From: Acidobacteriota bacterium
GTDB taxonomy: Bacteria; Acidobacteriota; Terriglobia; Acidoferrales; UBA7541
Length of the DNA: 9,414 bases
NCBI GenBank assembly: GCA_019239815.1
Contig: JAFAZL010000931.1
Location: forward strand, 1-9,414
Direction of reading: 5' to 3'
Of this stretch, positions 1 through 8,423 are shown piece by piece; positions within the stretch are counted from its first letter, which is position 1, and every line of letters begins with the position of its first letter. The position numbers were made by a program, and so were the translations under genes. The notes under the pieces are model-generated. The model was not told where the DNA came from. It saw only the letters and a list, made by a program, of their open reading frames with translations, and searched no databases.

Positions 1-754
1 TGTGTGGCGGCCCCTGTCGCTGTCCGCGCGAGGCCGATTTCTGCGATAGCAGCTCGTCGCGCAAGGTCCAGTAATTTTCGAGAGCTTCCTGCGCTTTTGT
101 TCCGTAGGGAACGATGCGTTCCTTGTTGCCTTTGCCGCGAACCCGCAGGACTCGTTCTTTCTGATCGATATCGACAAGGTTGAGGCCTGTAAGTTCGCTG
201 ACGCGCAATCCCGCGGCGTAAAGGAGTTCCAACAACGCCCGGTCGCGCCGCACATACATCCGATCACTCTTCCGAGTCGAGCTCTTCCCGTTTTCGGCGA
301 CAACGTCTGGGATAGCGTTTCGGTCGACCTGGGATCGCACGTTCCCCGCGGCCCCCTGAGCTACCGGCCCCATTTCAGCAAGACGGTTCAGAAAGCCATT
401 CATCTCTTCGGCTGACAGCACCGACGGAATGCGCTTCGGCAGCTTCGGTGTCGGCACTAGCCGAGCGGGGTTTTCCGCCAGCAAGCCCTCGCGCACGCAA
501 TATTTGAAAAACGAACGTAGCGCCGCGAGCTTTCGCGCGATCGAACTTTTTTCGAGTCCCTGGTCGTGCAAATGCGCGACGAACTCACGAATGATGTTAT
601 GCGTAATGTCTTTCAGCGCCGGGGGTTGCGCACCGGGCGGTGTCAGATACTCCAGGAATTGGCTCAAATCTTTGCCGTAATTCAGAATCGTGTGCGGCGA
701 AGAATTTTTCACCGAGCTCAAATACTGAAGATATTTTTCGGCCGATTGCTTCAT
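1..754 (-). CDS. xerC: Tyrosine site-specific recombinase XerC/XerD, 3' end cut by window edge
   Basis: The frame reads 251 codons from ATG at 754-752 to the window edge without a stop. Xer recombinases resolve chromosome dimers at dif with FtsK. Residues 1-100 form the SAM-like core-binding domain (HTILNYGKDLSQFLEYL; SIARKLAALRSFFKYCVREG). The catalytic domain follows, with box I YAAGLRVSEL holding the catalytic Arg184 and the beta-hairpin RVRGKGNKERIVPYG holding the catalytic Lys208. The HxxR motif, the last His/Trp and the nucleophilic Tyr lie beyond position 1 and cannot be checked. Between the two domains, about residues 129-166, sits a polar stretch longer than in E. coli XerD, where the matching Arg is residue 148. 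The frame is open upstream of the ATG to a stop near 862 but has no other usual start codon, so the ATG is favoured; no strong ribosome-binding site is visible. XerC is preferred over XerD only because of the dprA-topA-xerC order. Confidence 0.93.
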   Translation of the reverse strand, partial: MKQSAEKYLQYLSSVKNSSPHTILNYGKDLSQFLEYLTPPGAQPPALKDITHNIIREFVAHLHDQGLEKSSIARKLAALRSFFKYCVREGLLAENPARLVPTPKLPKRIPSVLSAEEMNGFLNRLAEMGPVAQGAAGNVRSQVDRNAIPDVVAENGKSSTRKSDRMYVRRDRALLELLYAAGLRVSELTGLNLVDIDQKERVLRVRGKGNKERIVPYGTKAQEALENYWTLRDELLSQKSASRGQRQGPPH

Positions 755-934
755 GAGAGGGGCCCCGAAATCCGATACGCAAACCCGTGCACCGAAAGCC
801 CAAAACGAAGGGAAGGCGCAAAGTTGCTTTGCGTGTGCAAGTTGTTCGCTCGCTTGAAATTACTATAGCGATCGCAAGCAGGGGCTGACTGTTTCGTTGA
901 GACTTGTTCGGGATACCAACCGGGGCCAAAAGCA

Positions 935-961
935 AATATCCCGCTGGTGGGGCGGGATATT
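935..961 (-). terminator. Hairpin downstream of topA, probable intrinsic terminator
   Basis: The arms 935-944 (AATATCCCGC on the plus strand) and 952-961 are perfect 10-base inverted repeats around a 7-base loop. Read on the minus strand, the hairpin begins 37 bases after the topA stop codon and is followed by TGCTTTT, an imperfect T tract. This fits a rho-independent terminator for topA. It would separate topA from the xerC gene that starts at 754, leaving about 180 bases for a xerC promoter. No convincing -35/-10 pair was found there; a lone TATAGT on the minus strand near 862-867 is the only -10-like hexamer noticed. The T tract is weak, so an mRNA-stabilising 3' stem-loop is an alternative. 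Confidence 0.6.
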
Positions 962-998
962 GTCCTGAAATGAAACTTGGATCGCTGGTTGATGGCTC

Positions 999-3737
999 TT
1001 AGGGCTTGGCGCCCACCGGGGTAGGCTCTTCGACAGGCGCTGGGCCGGCGACCGGCTGCGGCTCGGGCGCGAGTTGCTCCCAGTCGCAACCTTCCTTAAT
1101 ACAGGTATGTACGGTGCCGATCTTGGACTTCTTCTCCACGATAAAGGGGGCGCCGCACTTCGGGCAAGGTTCAGCAATCGGCATGTTCGGCGTCGTAAAG
1201 TCGCAATCGGGATAGCGCGAGCAGCCGTAGAACACCCGCGGTCGTCCGCGACCGCCCTTCCCCATGCTGCCGCGCTTCACAAACTCGCCCTCATTGCACT
1301 TGGGGCACTTGATACCCATCGTGATCGGCCGGGTGTACTTGCACTTGGGATAGCCGGAGCAGCCGATAAACGTGCCGAAGCGCCCGTGCTTCTTGATGAG
1401 GTGGTTGCCGCAAAGCTCGCACTTCTCTTCGAGCGGCTCGTCGGGCTGATGGGCGATGCGCGTACCTTCAACTAGACGTCGCGTCGTCTTGCAATCCGGG
1501 TAGCCGCTGCAGGCCAGGAACGCGCCGAACCGGCCGCGCTTCATTAGCATTTCCTTACCGCAATTCTCGCAATACTCGGTTTTGCTCTCGGCGTCGTCGT
1601 TGAGCTCCGGCGCCATATCCTGGATGAAGTCGCAGTCGGGATAGCGCGAGCAGCCGAGGAAGAATCCGTGACGGCTGATGCGTTCCAGCAATTCGCCCTC
1701 GCCGCACTTCTCGCACTTCTTGCCAGTCGGGATGCCCGCCTTGTACGAGATCATTTCCTCGTCGGCCTTCGAAAGATCGACGACGAACTTCTCCCAGAAC
1801 TCGCGCACGGCGTCGCGCCAGGGCAGCTTGCCCTCTTCGATTTCGTCGAGTTCTTCTTCGAGCCGAGCCGTAAACGTCGCGTCGAAAACGTCGTCGAAAC
1901 TTTTCACGAGCAACGCATTGACGCGTTCGCCCAGCATCGTCGGCGTAAAACGGCCTTGATCCTTGCGAACATATTCGCGCTCGACAATCGTCGAAATGAT
2001 CGAAGCATACGTCGAAGGTCGGCCGATGCCCTTTTCTTCGAGCTCTTTCACCAGCGTCGCTTCGGTGTAGCGGGGCGGCGGCTCGGTGAAGTGCTGATCG
2101 GGCCGAATCTGATCGAGGCGCAAAACCTGACCTTCTTCCACGCGCGGCAAGTTCTTACCTTCGCCGTCGTCATCCTTTTCGTCGTCTTCGCGATCGGTAA
2201 CAGCCGCTGGCGTTTGGTAAACGCGCAGGTAGCCGTCAAATTTCTGGACAGAGCCGGTGGCGCGGAACGTGTAGTCGCCCGCCGAAATATCGATCGTCGT
2301 CTGATCGAACACCGCCGGCATCATTTGCGACGCGACAAAGCGCTGCCAGATCAACTGGTAGAGCTTGAACAAATCGTCGTCAAGATACTTGCGCACATCT
2401 TCTGGTGTGCGCGAAACGTCCGTCGGGCGCACTGCTTCGTGAGCTTCCTGCGCGTCCTTCTTGGACTTGTAGTAGTTGGGCTTCTCAGGCAGGTAGCTCG
2501 ATCCAAACTTTTCGGGAATGAGCTCGCGCACCTGAGAAAGCGCATCGGCCGAAACGTTGACCGAATCCGTACGCATATAGGTGATCAGCGCGACCGATCC
2601 CTCTTCACCCATGTCGACGCCTTCATACAAACGCTGCGCGATGCCCATCGTGCGCTTCGCCGTATAGCGGAGCCGGTTGTAAGCGGCCTGTTGCAATTTC
2701 GACGTGGTAAACGGTGGAGGCGGATTGCGCTTCTTCTCGCGTTGTGTGACCGATGCGACTTGCCACTTCGCCTTGCTCACGGCCGCAACGATCTTGTCGG
2801 CTGCTTCCTGGTTCGAAACCTCGATGTCCTCGCCCTTGAACTTCGACAGCTTCGCCTCGAAGATCGGCGGCTGCCCAGCGTCAAGCATCGCGTGGATCGA
2901 CCAATATTCGACCGGGACGAAAGCGCGGATTTCCTGCTCACGCTCAACGATCAGCCGCACAGCAACCGTCTGGACGCGACCGGCGGAGAGCCCACGGCGA
3001 ACCTTATCCCAGAGCAGCGGCGAAACTTTGTAGCCGACGATGCGGTCTAGTACCCGGCGCGCCTGCTGAGCATCTACCAGGCTCGTATCGATCTGTCGCG
3101 GCTTCTCGAACGCCGCCCGAATCGCCTTTGGTGTAATTTCGTTAAAGGTGACTCGGAAAATCTTCTTCGGGTCGATTGCCGGAACTTCGATCTCGTCCTT
3201 GTCTTCTTTCTTACCGGCTTTGCCCTTCTTCCCTTTGGCGGCCTTCCCCTTGGCTTCCTCGGCGGCTTCGGCCTCGGCCTTTTCGTCCTTACCGTTGCCG
3301 TTCTTGCCAAAGCGGCCGTTGCCCGATGGCTCGGCCTCTTCGTACTTGCTCGGCTTGGTTAAAACTGCACGAAGGTGCGCGGAAATCGCCTCCCCTTCAC
3401 GGTCAGGGTCGCCCGCCAGATAGACGGCTTCGGCATTGGCCGCCGACTTCCTCAAATCGTTGATGACTTTACCCTTGCCGTAAATGATCTCCAGAGTCGG
3501 CTCGAAAATCTTCGCGTCGTCGATCGAGATTGGTTTTTGAGGCTTCTCGGCGACCTTGCTCTTGCGCTTGCTCTTCTTCTTTTTCTTCGGTTCGTCGGGC
3601 AGGCGAATGCCGATCGTCTTCTTCGGCAGGTCCATGACGTGGCCGATCGACGCCTTGACGGTGTAATCGCGTCCTAAATATTTGTTGATCGTCTTCGCCT
3701 TTGCCGGCGATTCGACGATGACTAGCGAACGTCCCAT
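999..3737 (-). CDS. topA: DNA topoisomerase I (type IA, omega protein)
   Basis: This 912-residue type IA topoisomerase relaxes negative supercoils by cutting and passing single strands. The N-terminal Toprim domain starts with GRSLVIVESPAKAKTI (Glu9) and carries AGDPDREGEAI, with metal-binding Asp110, Asp112 and Glu114. The active-site block SVALITYMRTDSV holds the nucleophile Tyr387, and GIGRPSTYASI at about 570-580 is the conserved central-domain motif. Five C-terminal zinc ribbons each have four cysteines: 675/678/696/702, 723/726/743/749, 773/776/793/799, 811/814/839/845 and 858/861/879/884. The tail is Pro/Ala/Glu rich. Two charged inserts stand out: a Lys/Arg run at 51-61 and a Lys/Glu/Ala/Gly-rich stretch at about 133-183, which accounts for some of the extra length over the roughly 865-residue E. 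coli enzyme. The ATG at 3737 gives the canonical N terminus and has a purine-rich AAAGAAGAG directly before it. It lies 156 bases downstream of dprA and may share its transcript. All key catalytic residues are present. Confidence 0.98.
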   Translation of the reverse strand: MGRSLVIVESPAKAKTINKYLGRDYTVKASIGHVMDLPKKTIGIRLPDEPKKKKKSKRKSKVAEKPQKPISIDDAKIFEPTLEIIYGKGKVINDLRKSAANAEAVYLAGDPDREGEAISAHLRAVLTKPSKYEEAEPSGNGRFGKNGNGKDEKAEAEAAEEAKGKAAKGKKGKAGKKEDKDEIEVPAIDPKKIFRVTFNEITPKAIRAAFEKPRQIDTSLVDAQQARRVLDRIVGYKVSPLLWDKVRRGLSAGRVQTVAVRLIVEREQEIRAFVPVEYWSIHAMLDAGQPPIFEAKLSKFKGEDIEVSNQEAADKIVAAVSKAKWQVASVTQREKKRNPPPPFTTSKLQQAAYNRLRYTAKRTMGIAQRLYEGVDMGEEGSVALITYMRTDSVNVSADALSQVRELIPEKFGSSYLPEKPNYYKSKKDAQEAHEAVRPTDVSRTPEDVRKYLDDDLFKLYQLIWQRFVASQMMPAVFDQTTIDISAGDYTFRATGSVQKFDGYLRVYQTPAAVTDREDDEKDDDGEGKNLPRVEEGQVLRLDQIRPDQHFTEPPPRYTEATLVKELEEKGIGRPSTYASIISTIVEREYVRKDQGRFTPTMLGERVNALLVKSFDDVFDATFTARLEEELDEIEEGKLPWRDAVREFWEKFVVDLSKADEEMISYKAGIPTGKKCEKCGEGELLERISRHGFFLGCSRYPDCDFIQDMAPELNDDAESKTEYCENCGKEMLMKRGRFGAFLACSGYPDCKTTRRLVEGTRIAHQPDEPLEEKCELCGNHLIKKHGRFGTFIGCSGYPKCKYTRPITMGIKCPKCNEGEFVKRGSMGKGGRGRPRVFYGCSRYPDCDFTTPNMPIAEPCPKCGAPFIVEKKSKIGTVHTCIKEGCDWEQLAPEPQPVAGPAPVEEPTPVGAKP

Positions 3738-3893
3738 CTCTTCTTTGTAACTCCGGATTCTCTCGCGGAAAGGCTCCCTACGCGGTACTGTGCCCTTCTC
3801 GCTAACTTACAAATGATGCGGCAAATGCCCATGCGGATTCATTACGATTCCGCGAGCCCTAACAACTCTAATAATTACAATGATTTCCGGGAA

Positions 3894-5021
3894 CTACAGC
3901 AGGACCTTCGCAAACTGCTTTCCTGGCAGTTGTCTGACGATCCCTTTCATCTCCAGGTCAAAAAGGGTAGCCAGAACCTCGGATGAGTTCAAGCCGCTTC
4001 GATCCATGATGTCATCAATATGCACTGGCTGGTCGGTAGAGAGCAACTCGTAGATCTTCCTCTCGGGGGTGGTCAGACTGGCCGCGGCTAAGAGGTTGCG
4101 CTGTTCCGCCTCGGGTGCCTCAGCGCGAACCAGAGCTGCCCGGATTGGAGTGGGTAGATCCGAGATGACATCTTCGCCGTTCGTCACCAGCTTGGCCCCT
4201 TGGCGAATGAGTTGATTCGGGGCGAAACTTAACGGCTGAGTTGCGTTGCCCGGCACCGCAAATACGTCCCGGTTGTATTCCATTGCCAGCCGGGCCGTGA
4301 TCAGAGACCCGCTGTACTGAGCGCCTTCCACCACTACGACCCCAACGGGCATCCCAGCCACGATTCGGTTCCGAATCGGGAAATTCTCAGGAGCGGGGTG
4401 CGTACCCAATGGAAATTCGCTGATGATCGCCCCCCTTTGCAAGACTCTTTCGTAGAGCTTCTTGTTTTCCTTAGGATAGAAAACATCGACTCCGGTGCCC
4501 AACACCCCGATGGCGTGGCCGTTCACCGCCATTGCTCCCTGATGCGAGAGGGCGTCGATCCCCCGGGCCATTCCGCTGACGACTGCAAGACCACGTGCGG
4601 CCAGCTCCCGCCCTAGCCGCTCCGCCATCTGAGTCCCATACAAGGTGGGTTTGCGCGTTCCGACTACCCCGATGCTCGGATGGCTCAAAACATCTGTATG
4701 CCCCCGCACATACAACAGGGTTGGCGGCTCGTAAATTTCACGCAGGGATTGTGGATATTCCGGGTCGGTCCAGTTCACCAATCGCAGGTTCTCGATCCCG
4801 CGGATAGTCGCCAATTCCTTTTCGGCGCGCTTGTAACCTTGCTTTTTGAAGATGGCCTGGGCGACAGCAGCGGGCACATTGCAGCTTTCAAGACTCGGGA
4901 GCGACGCTCGAAAGACGCCTTCAGGTGAGTCGAAAGCCCGCAGTAGGCGCGCGGACAGACGCCCCGCGATGCCCTGGGTCATCGTGAGGGCGAGCCATGG
5001 AAGGGCTGCATCGAGTTCCAT
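3894..5021 (-). CDS. dprA: DNA-processing protein DprA/Smf
   Basis: The 375-residue protein is a full-length DprA, which binds incoming single-stranded DNA during natural transformation and loads RecA onto it. It is also found in many bacteria not known to be competent. Residues 1-70 form a SAM/HhH-like N-terminal domain. The Rossmann-like core has GVVGTRKPTLYG (118-129), VVSGMARGIDALSHQGAM (147-164), GVLGTGVDVFYPKEN (172-186), SEFPLGTHP (201-209), NFPIRNRIVAGM (213-224), VVEGAQYSGSLITARLA (230-246) and FAVPGN (254-259). The last 60 residues (TPERKIYELLSTDQPVHIDD and onward) form the winged-helix DprA_WH domain. The ATG at 5021-5019 is the start; it has no Shine-Dalgarno sequence and lies only a few bases after a predicted transcription start. 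topA follows 156 bases downstream, a common neighbour in Firmicutes and other phyla. No com genes are in view, so competence cannot be inferred. Confidence 0.97.
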   Translation of the reverse strand: MELDAALPWLALTMTQGIAGRLSARLLRAFDSPEGVFRASLPSLESCNVPAAVAQAIFKKQGYKRAEKELATIRGIENLRLVNWTDPEYPQSLREIYEPPTLLYVRGHTDVLSHPSIGVVGTRKPTLYGTQMAERLGRELAARGLAVVSGMARGIDALSHQGAMAVNGHAIGVLGTGVDVFYPKENKKLYERVLQRGAIISEFPLGTHPAPENFPIRNRIVAGMPVGVVVVEGAQYSGSLITARLAMEYNRDVFAVPGNATQPLSFAPNQLIRQGAKLVTNGEDVISDLPTPIRAALVRAEAPEAEQRNLLAAASLTTPERKIYELLSTDQPVHIDDIMDRSGLNSSEVLATLFDLEMKGIVRQLPGKQFAKVLL

Positions 5022-5032
5022 CGTGGCCAGCG

Positions 5033-5062
5033 ATGGTATTCATTCGATTAGTGTACTGTCAA
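5033..5062 (-). promoter_or_regulatory. Predicted sigma-70-type promoter of dprA
   Basis: On the minus strand a perfect -35 hexamer TTGACA (5062-5057) is followed after 18 bases by TACCAT (5038-5033), which matches four of six positions of the -10 consensus. The stretch upstream is AT-rich (about 5060-5080), which helps promoter activity. Initiation about seven bases after the -10 would fall near 5026, leaving a leader of roughly five bases before the dprA ATG. That agrees with the missing ribosome-binding site and would make the dprA mRNA nearly leaderless. The promoter lies in the 90-base gap after the fusion gene, so dprA (and possibly topA) would be transcribed separately from it. This rests on hexamer matching alone. 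Confidence 0.5.
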
Positions 5063-5111
5063 GTAATATAATTATGGGATAACGATTTCGGAGACCGCAG
5101 CGGTTGGACGG

Positions 5112-8100
5112 CTAGGCTTGCGCCGCCATGCCCGCCTGCTTTTGTGCGCGTGGAACCTGCGCCGCGTCTTCCGTGAGCACTAGGTCGAGCGTATCGGCAA
5201 AGAGATCCGCATCGGCCTTGGAGAAAATTAGCGGCGGTCGCAGCTTGATAACATTGTGTCCTGGCCCGTCGGTGCCTGCTAGCACGCCGCGCTCTCGCAA
5301 TCGATTCACAACATAATCCGCCTGTGCCGTCGCGGGAACGCGGGAATCCCGGTCCCGGACCAGATCGATCCCGAGAAACAATCCGGATCCGCGCACGTCT
5401 CCGACGACAGCATGATTTTCCTGTAGTCCCCGCAATCGCTTGAACAAGTATTCGCCGATCTTAAGGGCGTTTTCCGGCAGCTTCTCTTCCCGCAACACGT
5501 CGAGCACCGCAATCCCCGCCGCGCACGAGACTGGGTTTCCGCCAAACGTACTGAAAAATTCCATTCCATTCGCAAATGACGCCGCGATTTCTTGCGTCGT
5601 CACCACCGCCGCGAGCGGAAATGCATTGCCGATCGGCTTCCCAAGCACAACGATGTCCGGAACAACGCCTTGCGTCTCGAACCCCCAAAAATGCGTGCCT
5701 AGGCGGCCGAATCCAACTTGAACTTCATCGGCGATGCAAACTGCGCCCGCCGCGCGTACGCGCTGGTAAGCTCCATCGAGATATCCCGGCGGAAAAACAA
5801 TCTGCCCAGCAACACTCGGCAACGTCTCCGCAAGAAACGCCGCAATCTCCCTGCCCTCTGAACGCGCTTCGGTAATCACATCGCCGACCCGCTCAGCGTA
5901 CTTCGTGCCGATGCCCGTTTCGCCGCGTTTGTACGGGCCACGATAGTCGTCGGCGATAGGCGCGACGTGAACCCACGGCTTACGCCCCGTGCCACCCGGC
6001 CCATTAAATTTGTAGGGGCTCAAGTCAATCAGCGAAGTCGTATGCCCGTGATAAGCGTGCTCGAGCACGATCACGTCTTCGCGCCTCGTGTACGTGCGCG
6101 CCAGGCGAATCGCCAGCTCGTTGGCTTCGCTGCCTGAGTTCACGAAATAGCAGACGCGCAGCGACGCCGGCATCAGCTCGAGCAGCCGCTCGGCGTAACG
6201 CACAACGTTGTCGTGCAGATATCGCGTGTTCGTGTTGAGCAGCCCGATCTGCTCGGCGACGGCGTGAGCGACGCGTGGATGGCTGTGTCCCACAAGCGGA
6301 ACATTGTTGTAAACATCGAGATATGCGCGGCCTGTGTCGTCGTAGAGATACTGTTTCCACCCGCGCACGATTTTCAGCGGGCGACGATACGAGATACTGA
6401 GATTCCCGCCGAGCACCCGCTCGCGATCTGCCTGCGTGTCGGCGCTATCCTTCTCATCCGCGACGACTCGCTCCGCCGCGATGCGCAGCAACAGATTGGG
6501 ATTCGGCGAAAGATCCGCCCACACGCCGCGTTCGGCTGCCAGCGCCACACCCGGAAAATCCGTGCCGCGATCCAACAAATCGGTGATGACTTGAAAATGC
6601 AGATGCGGGGGCCAGCCGCCGTTTTCCGCCATCGCTCCAATGCGGCCGATGCGTTCGCCCTTCACAATCGACTGGCCGACTTTCAGCTTGCCCAGAGAGT
6701 CGCGCGTCAAATGCCCGTATAGCGTGAAGAATTCTTCACCGCCGCCGGGACCATGCCGCAAGATGACAACCGGGCCGTAGTCGAGTTTTTCGGGATTGTT
6801 CGCGAACGCATATACAACGCCGTTGAGCGGAGAGTAGACCGAACTGCCTGCCGCAGCAAACAAATCGACGCCGAGATGAACTGTCCTGCGCTCGTCGGTC
6901 GGATTTTCCGTCGCGCCAAAAAGCGGTGAATTGTAAAGCAGCCGCGGCTCGTTGTAGCGGCCCACCCCAACGCTCAGCCTGGCCTTGCGCAGTGCACCAA
7001 AAATCGCGTCGTTCAGTCTTTCGCCTTCGCTCGCCGCAGGGTCGGCGCCGAGAAACGTGCTGCCCACGCCAAGATCAAACACGATCGGCGAAGTCACTCG
7101 CAGATCGACGTCGAGCAGCGGCGCCGCGGAACTCGCGTGCGCCGCGAGCCACTTACGCACTGCACTCGCTTTTGGCACCGGCTGCAATCCGCAAACTTCT
7201 CGAAACATGTAGTGCGCGAATCGGGGATGCACTTGCGCCAGGCGCGACAACGCTTCCCAAGCCGGCTCTTCCGTGATCGTCACGTACGCGTCGTCGGGCT
7301 TCACGCTCGCTCGAATCGCGGAGTTCACCACGCTGACTGCAAGCCTCATCGCGATCAACGGATAGAGCACGGAGATTTCCACGTCGGTAAGCAGAAATCG
7401 CGAGTAGTAACCGCTCAGAACGGCTGCGGCCGCCCGCAGCGGCTCCTTTTTCCCGAGGATCGAATACGCGGCCGCGGTCGCGACTTCCGATACGGTAAAA
7501 CTCTCGTGCATGTCGCCGAAGTCGAAAACGCTCACCACGCGGCGCGGCTGCGTTGATGCGTCGCCGACAAGCACGTTGTAGTCGTTCGCGTCGCCGTACA
7601 CGACGCTCCGCCTGAGCCGTCCCATCACCGGCACAACATCACTGTCGTACAGCGCGATGAATTTCTCGATCAATGCACGCCGATCGGGGTCGGCGATTTG
7701 TTCGAGGTGCTCGCGAATCCATCCTGCCCGCTCAAAGTCCCACTTCAGTTCGCGCTTCGCAGCGGAATGAGAAAAATGGGCGAGTCCCGTGCTCAACTCA
7801 CCCAGCAATTCGCCCAGGCTTCGTAGCATTTCCGCGGAGTGCGGGTTAGCGTGCGCCATTAATGTGCCGGGGATGTACGTCAGCAGCCAGACAAGCCGCG
7901 CCGAGCCGTCATCAGCAGTAATTGTCGTGAACGCTTCGCCGTTCTTGTTCAGGCAAACTCGCGGCAAGCCGATCTGCGGAGCGCGCTGCGCCAAATGCTG
8001 CAACGCCTGGCACTGCAAATCGATCAGCTCCGAACTCCTCGCCGGGTGCATCACTTTCAGAACGAAGTCGGTGCCGGAGAGCGCTTGCCAGCCAGTTTCA

Positions 8101-8423
8101 GGTGCTGGAACTTCGGAGGATTCACTATCCGAAACTTCGGAAACCGTCTGCGTGCTGTCAGTAGTATCGCCGTCAGTAGGCTGCAGCGCGGTAAGATCGA
8201 AACTGCTTTCGGGTTCCGCGCCAATCGCTGAGAGCGGAGCAGCGGCAACGTTAGCAGGCACGGCAGCCACGCCGACCGCCGGCACCCTCGTCTTCAAATG
8301 AAAATTATCGTCGTATTCGCCGGGCAGCGCTTTTGCCGCGACGTGGAGCCCATAAAGTTCAAGTGCGAGCCGTTCCGCCTCGGCTTCGGTGGTTGGCCGA
8401 CCAACCCGTTCTTCCAGCAGCAT
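5112..8423 (-). CDS. Trifunctional fusion: APH/hydroxylysine-kinase-like domain, M23 peptidase domain, class III PLP phospholyase/aminotransferase
   Basis: Residues are numbered from the ATG at 8423 (1103 residues). The frame extends nine codons further to a TTG at 8450; neither start has a clear ribosome-binding site, so ATG is preferred. Residues about 1-415 form an aminoglycoside-phosphotransferase-like kinase: [11 protein letters not shown], Lys123 in FVLKVMHP, Asp278 and Asn283 in [10 protein letters not shown], and metal-binding Asp301 in VFDFGD. Residues about 460-650 hold a LytM/M23 domain with every zinc ligand and catalytic histidine: His516 and Asp520 in HLGVD, His571 in LYGHL, His607/His609 in PPHLHF. 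Residues about 673-1090 form a class III PLP enzyme: [30 protein letters not shown] (Asp899) and the PLP lysine Lys929 in [11 protein letters not shown]. Motifs [21 protein letters not shown] and YRGPY resemble human PHYKPL and ETNPPL, which release phosphate and ammonia from phosphohydroxylysine or phosphoethanolamine. Kinase plus phospholyase suggests two consecutive catabolic steps; the exact substrate is unknown. No signal peptide or membrane segment is visible, so it is probably cytoplasmic. Confidence 0.9.
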   Translation of the reverse strand: MLLEERVGRPTTEAEAERLALELYGLHVAAKALPGEYDDNFHLKTRVPAVGVAAVPANVAAAPLSAIGAEPESSFDLTALQPTDGDTTDSTQTVSEVSDSESSEVPAPETGWQALSGTDFVLKVMHPARSSELIDLQCQALQHLAQRAPQIGLPRVCLNKNGEAFTTITADDGSARLVWLLTYIPGTLMAHANPHSAEMLRSLGELLGELSTGLAHFSHSAAKRELKWDFERAGWIREHLEQIADPDRRALIEKFIALYDSDVVPVMGRLRRSVVYGDANDYNVLVGDASTQPRRVVSVFDFGDMHESFTVSEVATAAAYSILGKKEPLRAAAAVLSGYYSRFLLTDVEISVLYPLIAMRLAVSVVNSAIRASVKPDDAYVTITEEPAWEALSRLAQVHPRFAHYMFREVCGLQPVPKASAVRKWLAAHASSAAPLLDVDLRVTSPIVFDLGVGSTFLGADPAASEGERLNDAIFGALRKARLSVGVGRYNEPRLLYNSPLFGATENPTDERRTVHLGVDLFAAAGSSVYSPLNGVVYAFANNPEKLDYGPVVILRHGPGGGEEFFTLYGHLTRDSLGKLKVGQSIVKGERIGRIGAMAENGGWPPHLHFQVITDLLDRGTDFPGVALAAERGVWADLSPNPNLLLRIAAERVVADEKDSADTQADRERVLGGNLSISYRRPLKIVRGWKQYLYDDTGRAYLDVYNNVPLVGHSHPRVAHAVAEQIGLLNTNTRYLHDNVVRYAERLLELMPASLRVCYFVNSGSEANELAIRLARTYTRREDVIVLEHAYHGHTTSLIDLSPYKFNGPGGTGRKPWVHVAPIADDYRGPYKRGETGIGTKYAERVGDVITEARSEGREIAAFLAETLPSVAGQIVFPPGYLDGAYQRVRAAGAVCIADEVQVGFGRLGTHFWGFETQGVVPDIVVLGKPIGNAFPLAAVVTTQEIAASFANGMEFFSTFGGNPVSCAAGIAVLDVLREEKLPENALKIGEYLFKRLRGLQENHAVVGDVRGSGLFLGIDLVRDRDSRVPATAQADYVVNRLRERGVLAGTDGPGHNVIKLRPPLIFSKADADLFADTLDLVLTEDAAQVPRAQKQAGMAAQA

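Noticed and set aside
868..875. GCGATCGC palindrome resembling the cyanobacterial HIP1 octamer
   Set aside because: It was noticed once here, the proteins do not look cyanobacterial, and a single octamer in a GC-rich genome is expected.
429..935. Overlapping short frames on both strands around the xerC start
   Set aside because: They conflict with the Xer frame, which carries clear core-binding and catalytic motifs, or run through the topA-xerC gap without a motif.
1668..3050. 460-codon open frame on the plus strand
   Set aside because: It lies wholly antisense to topA, whose domains are unmistakable. Its translation is rich in Arg/Leu/His with no recognisable motif, as expected for a mirror frame in GC-rich coding sequence.
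3833..3853. Imperfect inverted repeat in the dprA-topA gap
   Set aside because: The arms are 8 bases with one mismatch and a 5-base loop, with no T tract. It is too weak to call a terminator or operator.
3738..3893. Search for a separate topA promoter
   Set aside because: Several TTGTAA/TAATGA-like hexamers occur on the minus strand, but none pairs at 16-18 bases with a fair partner, so no promoter is called.
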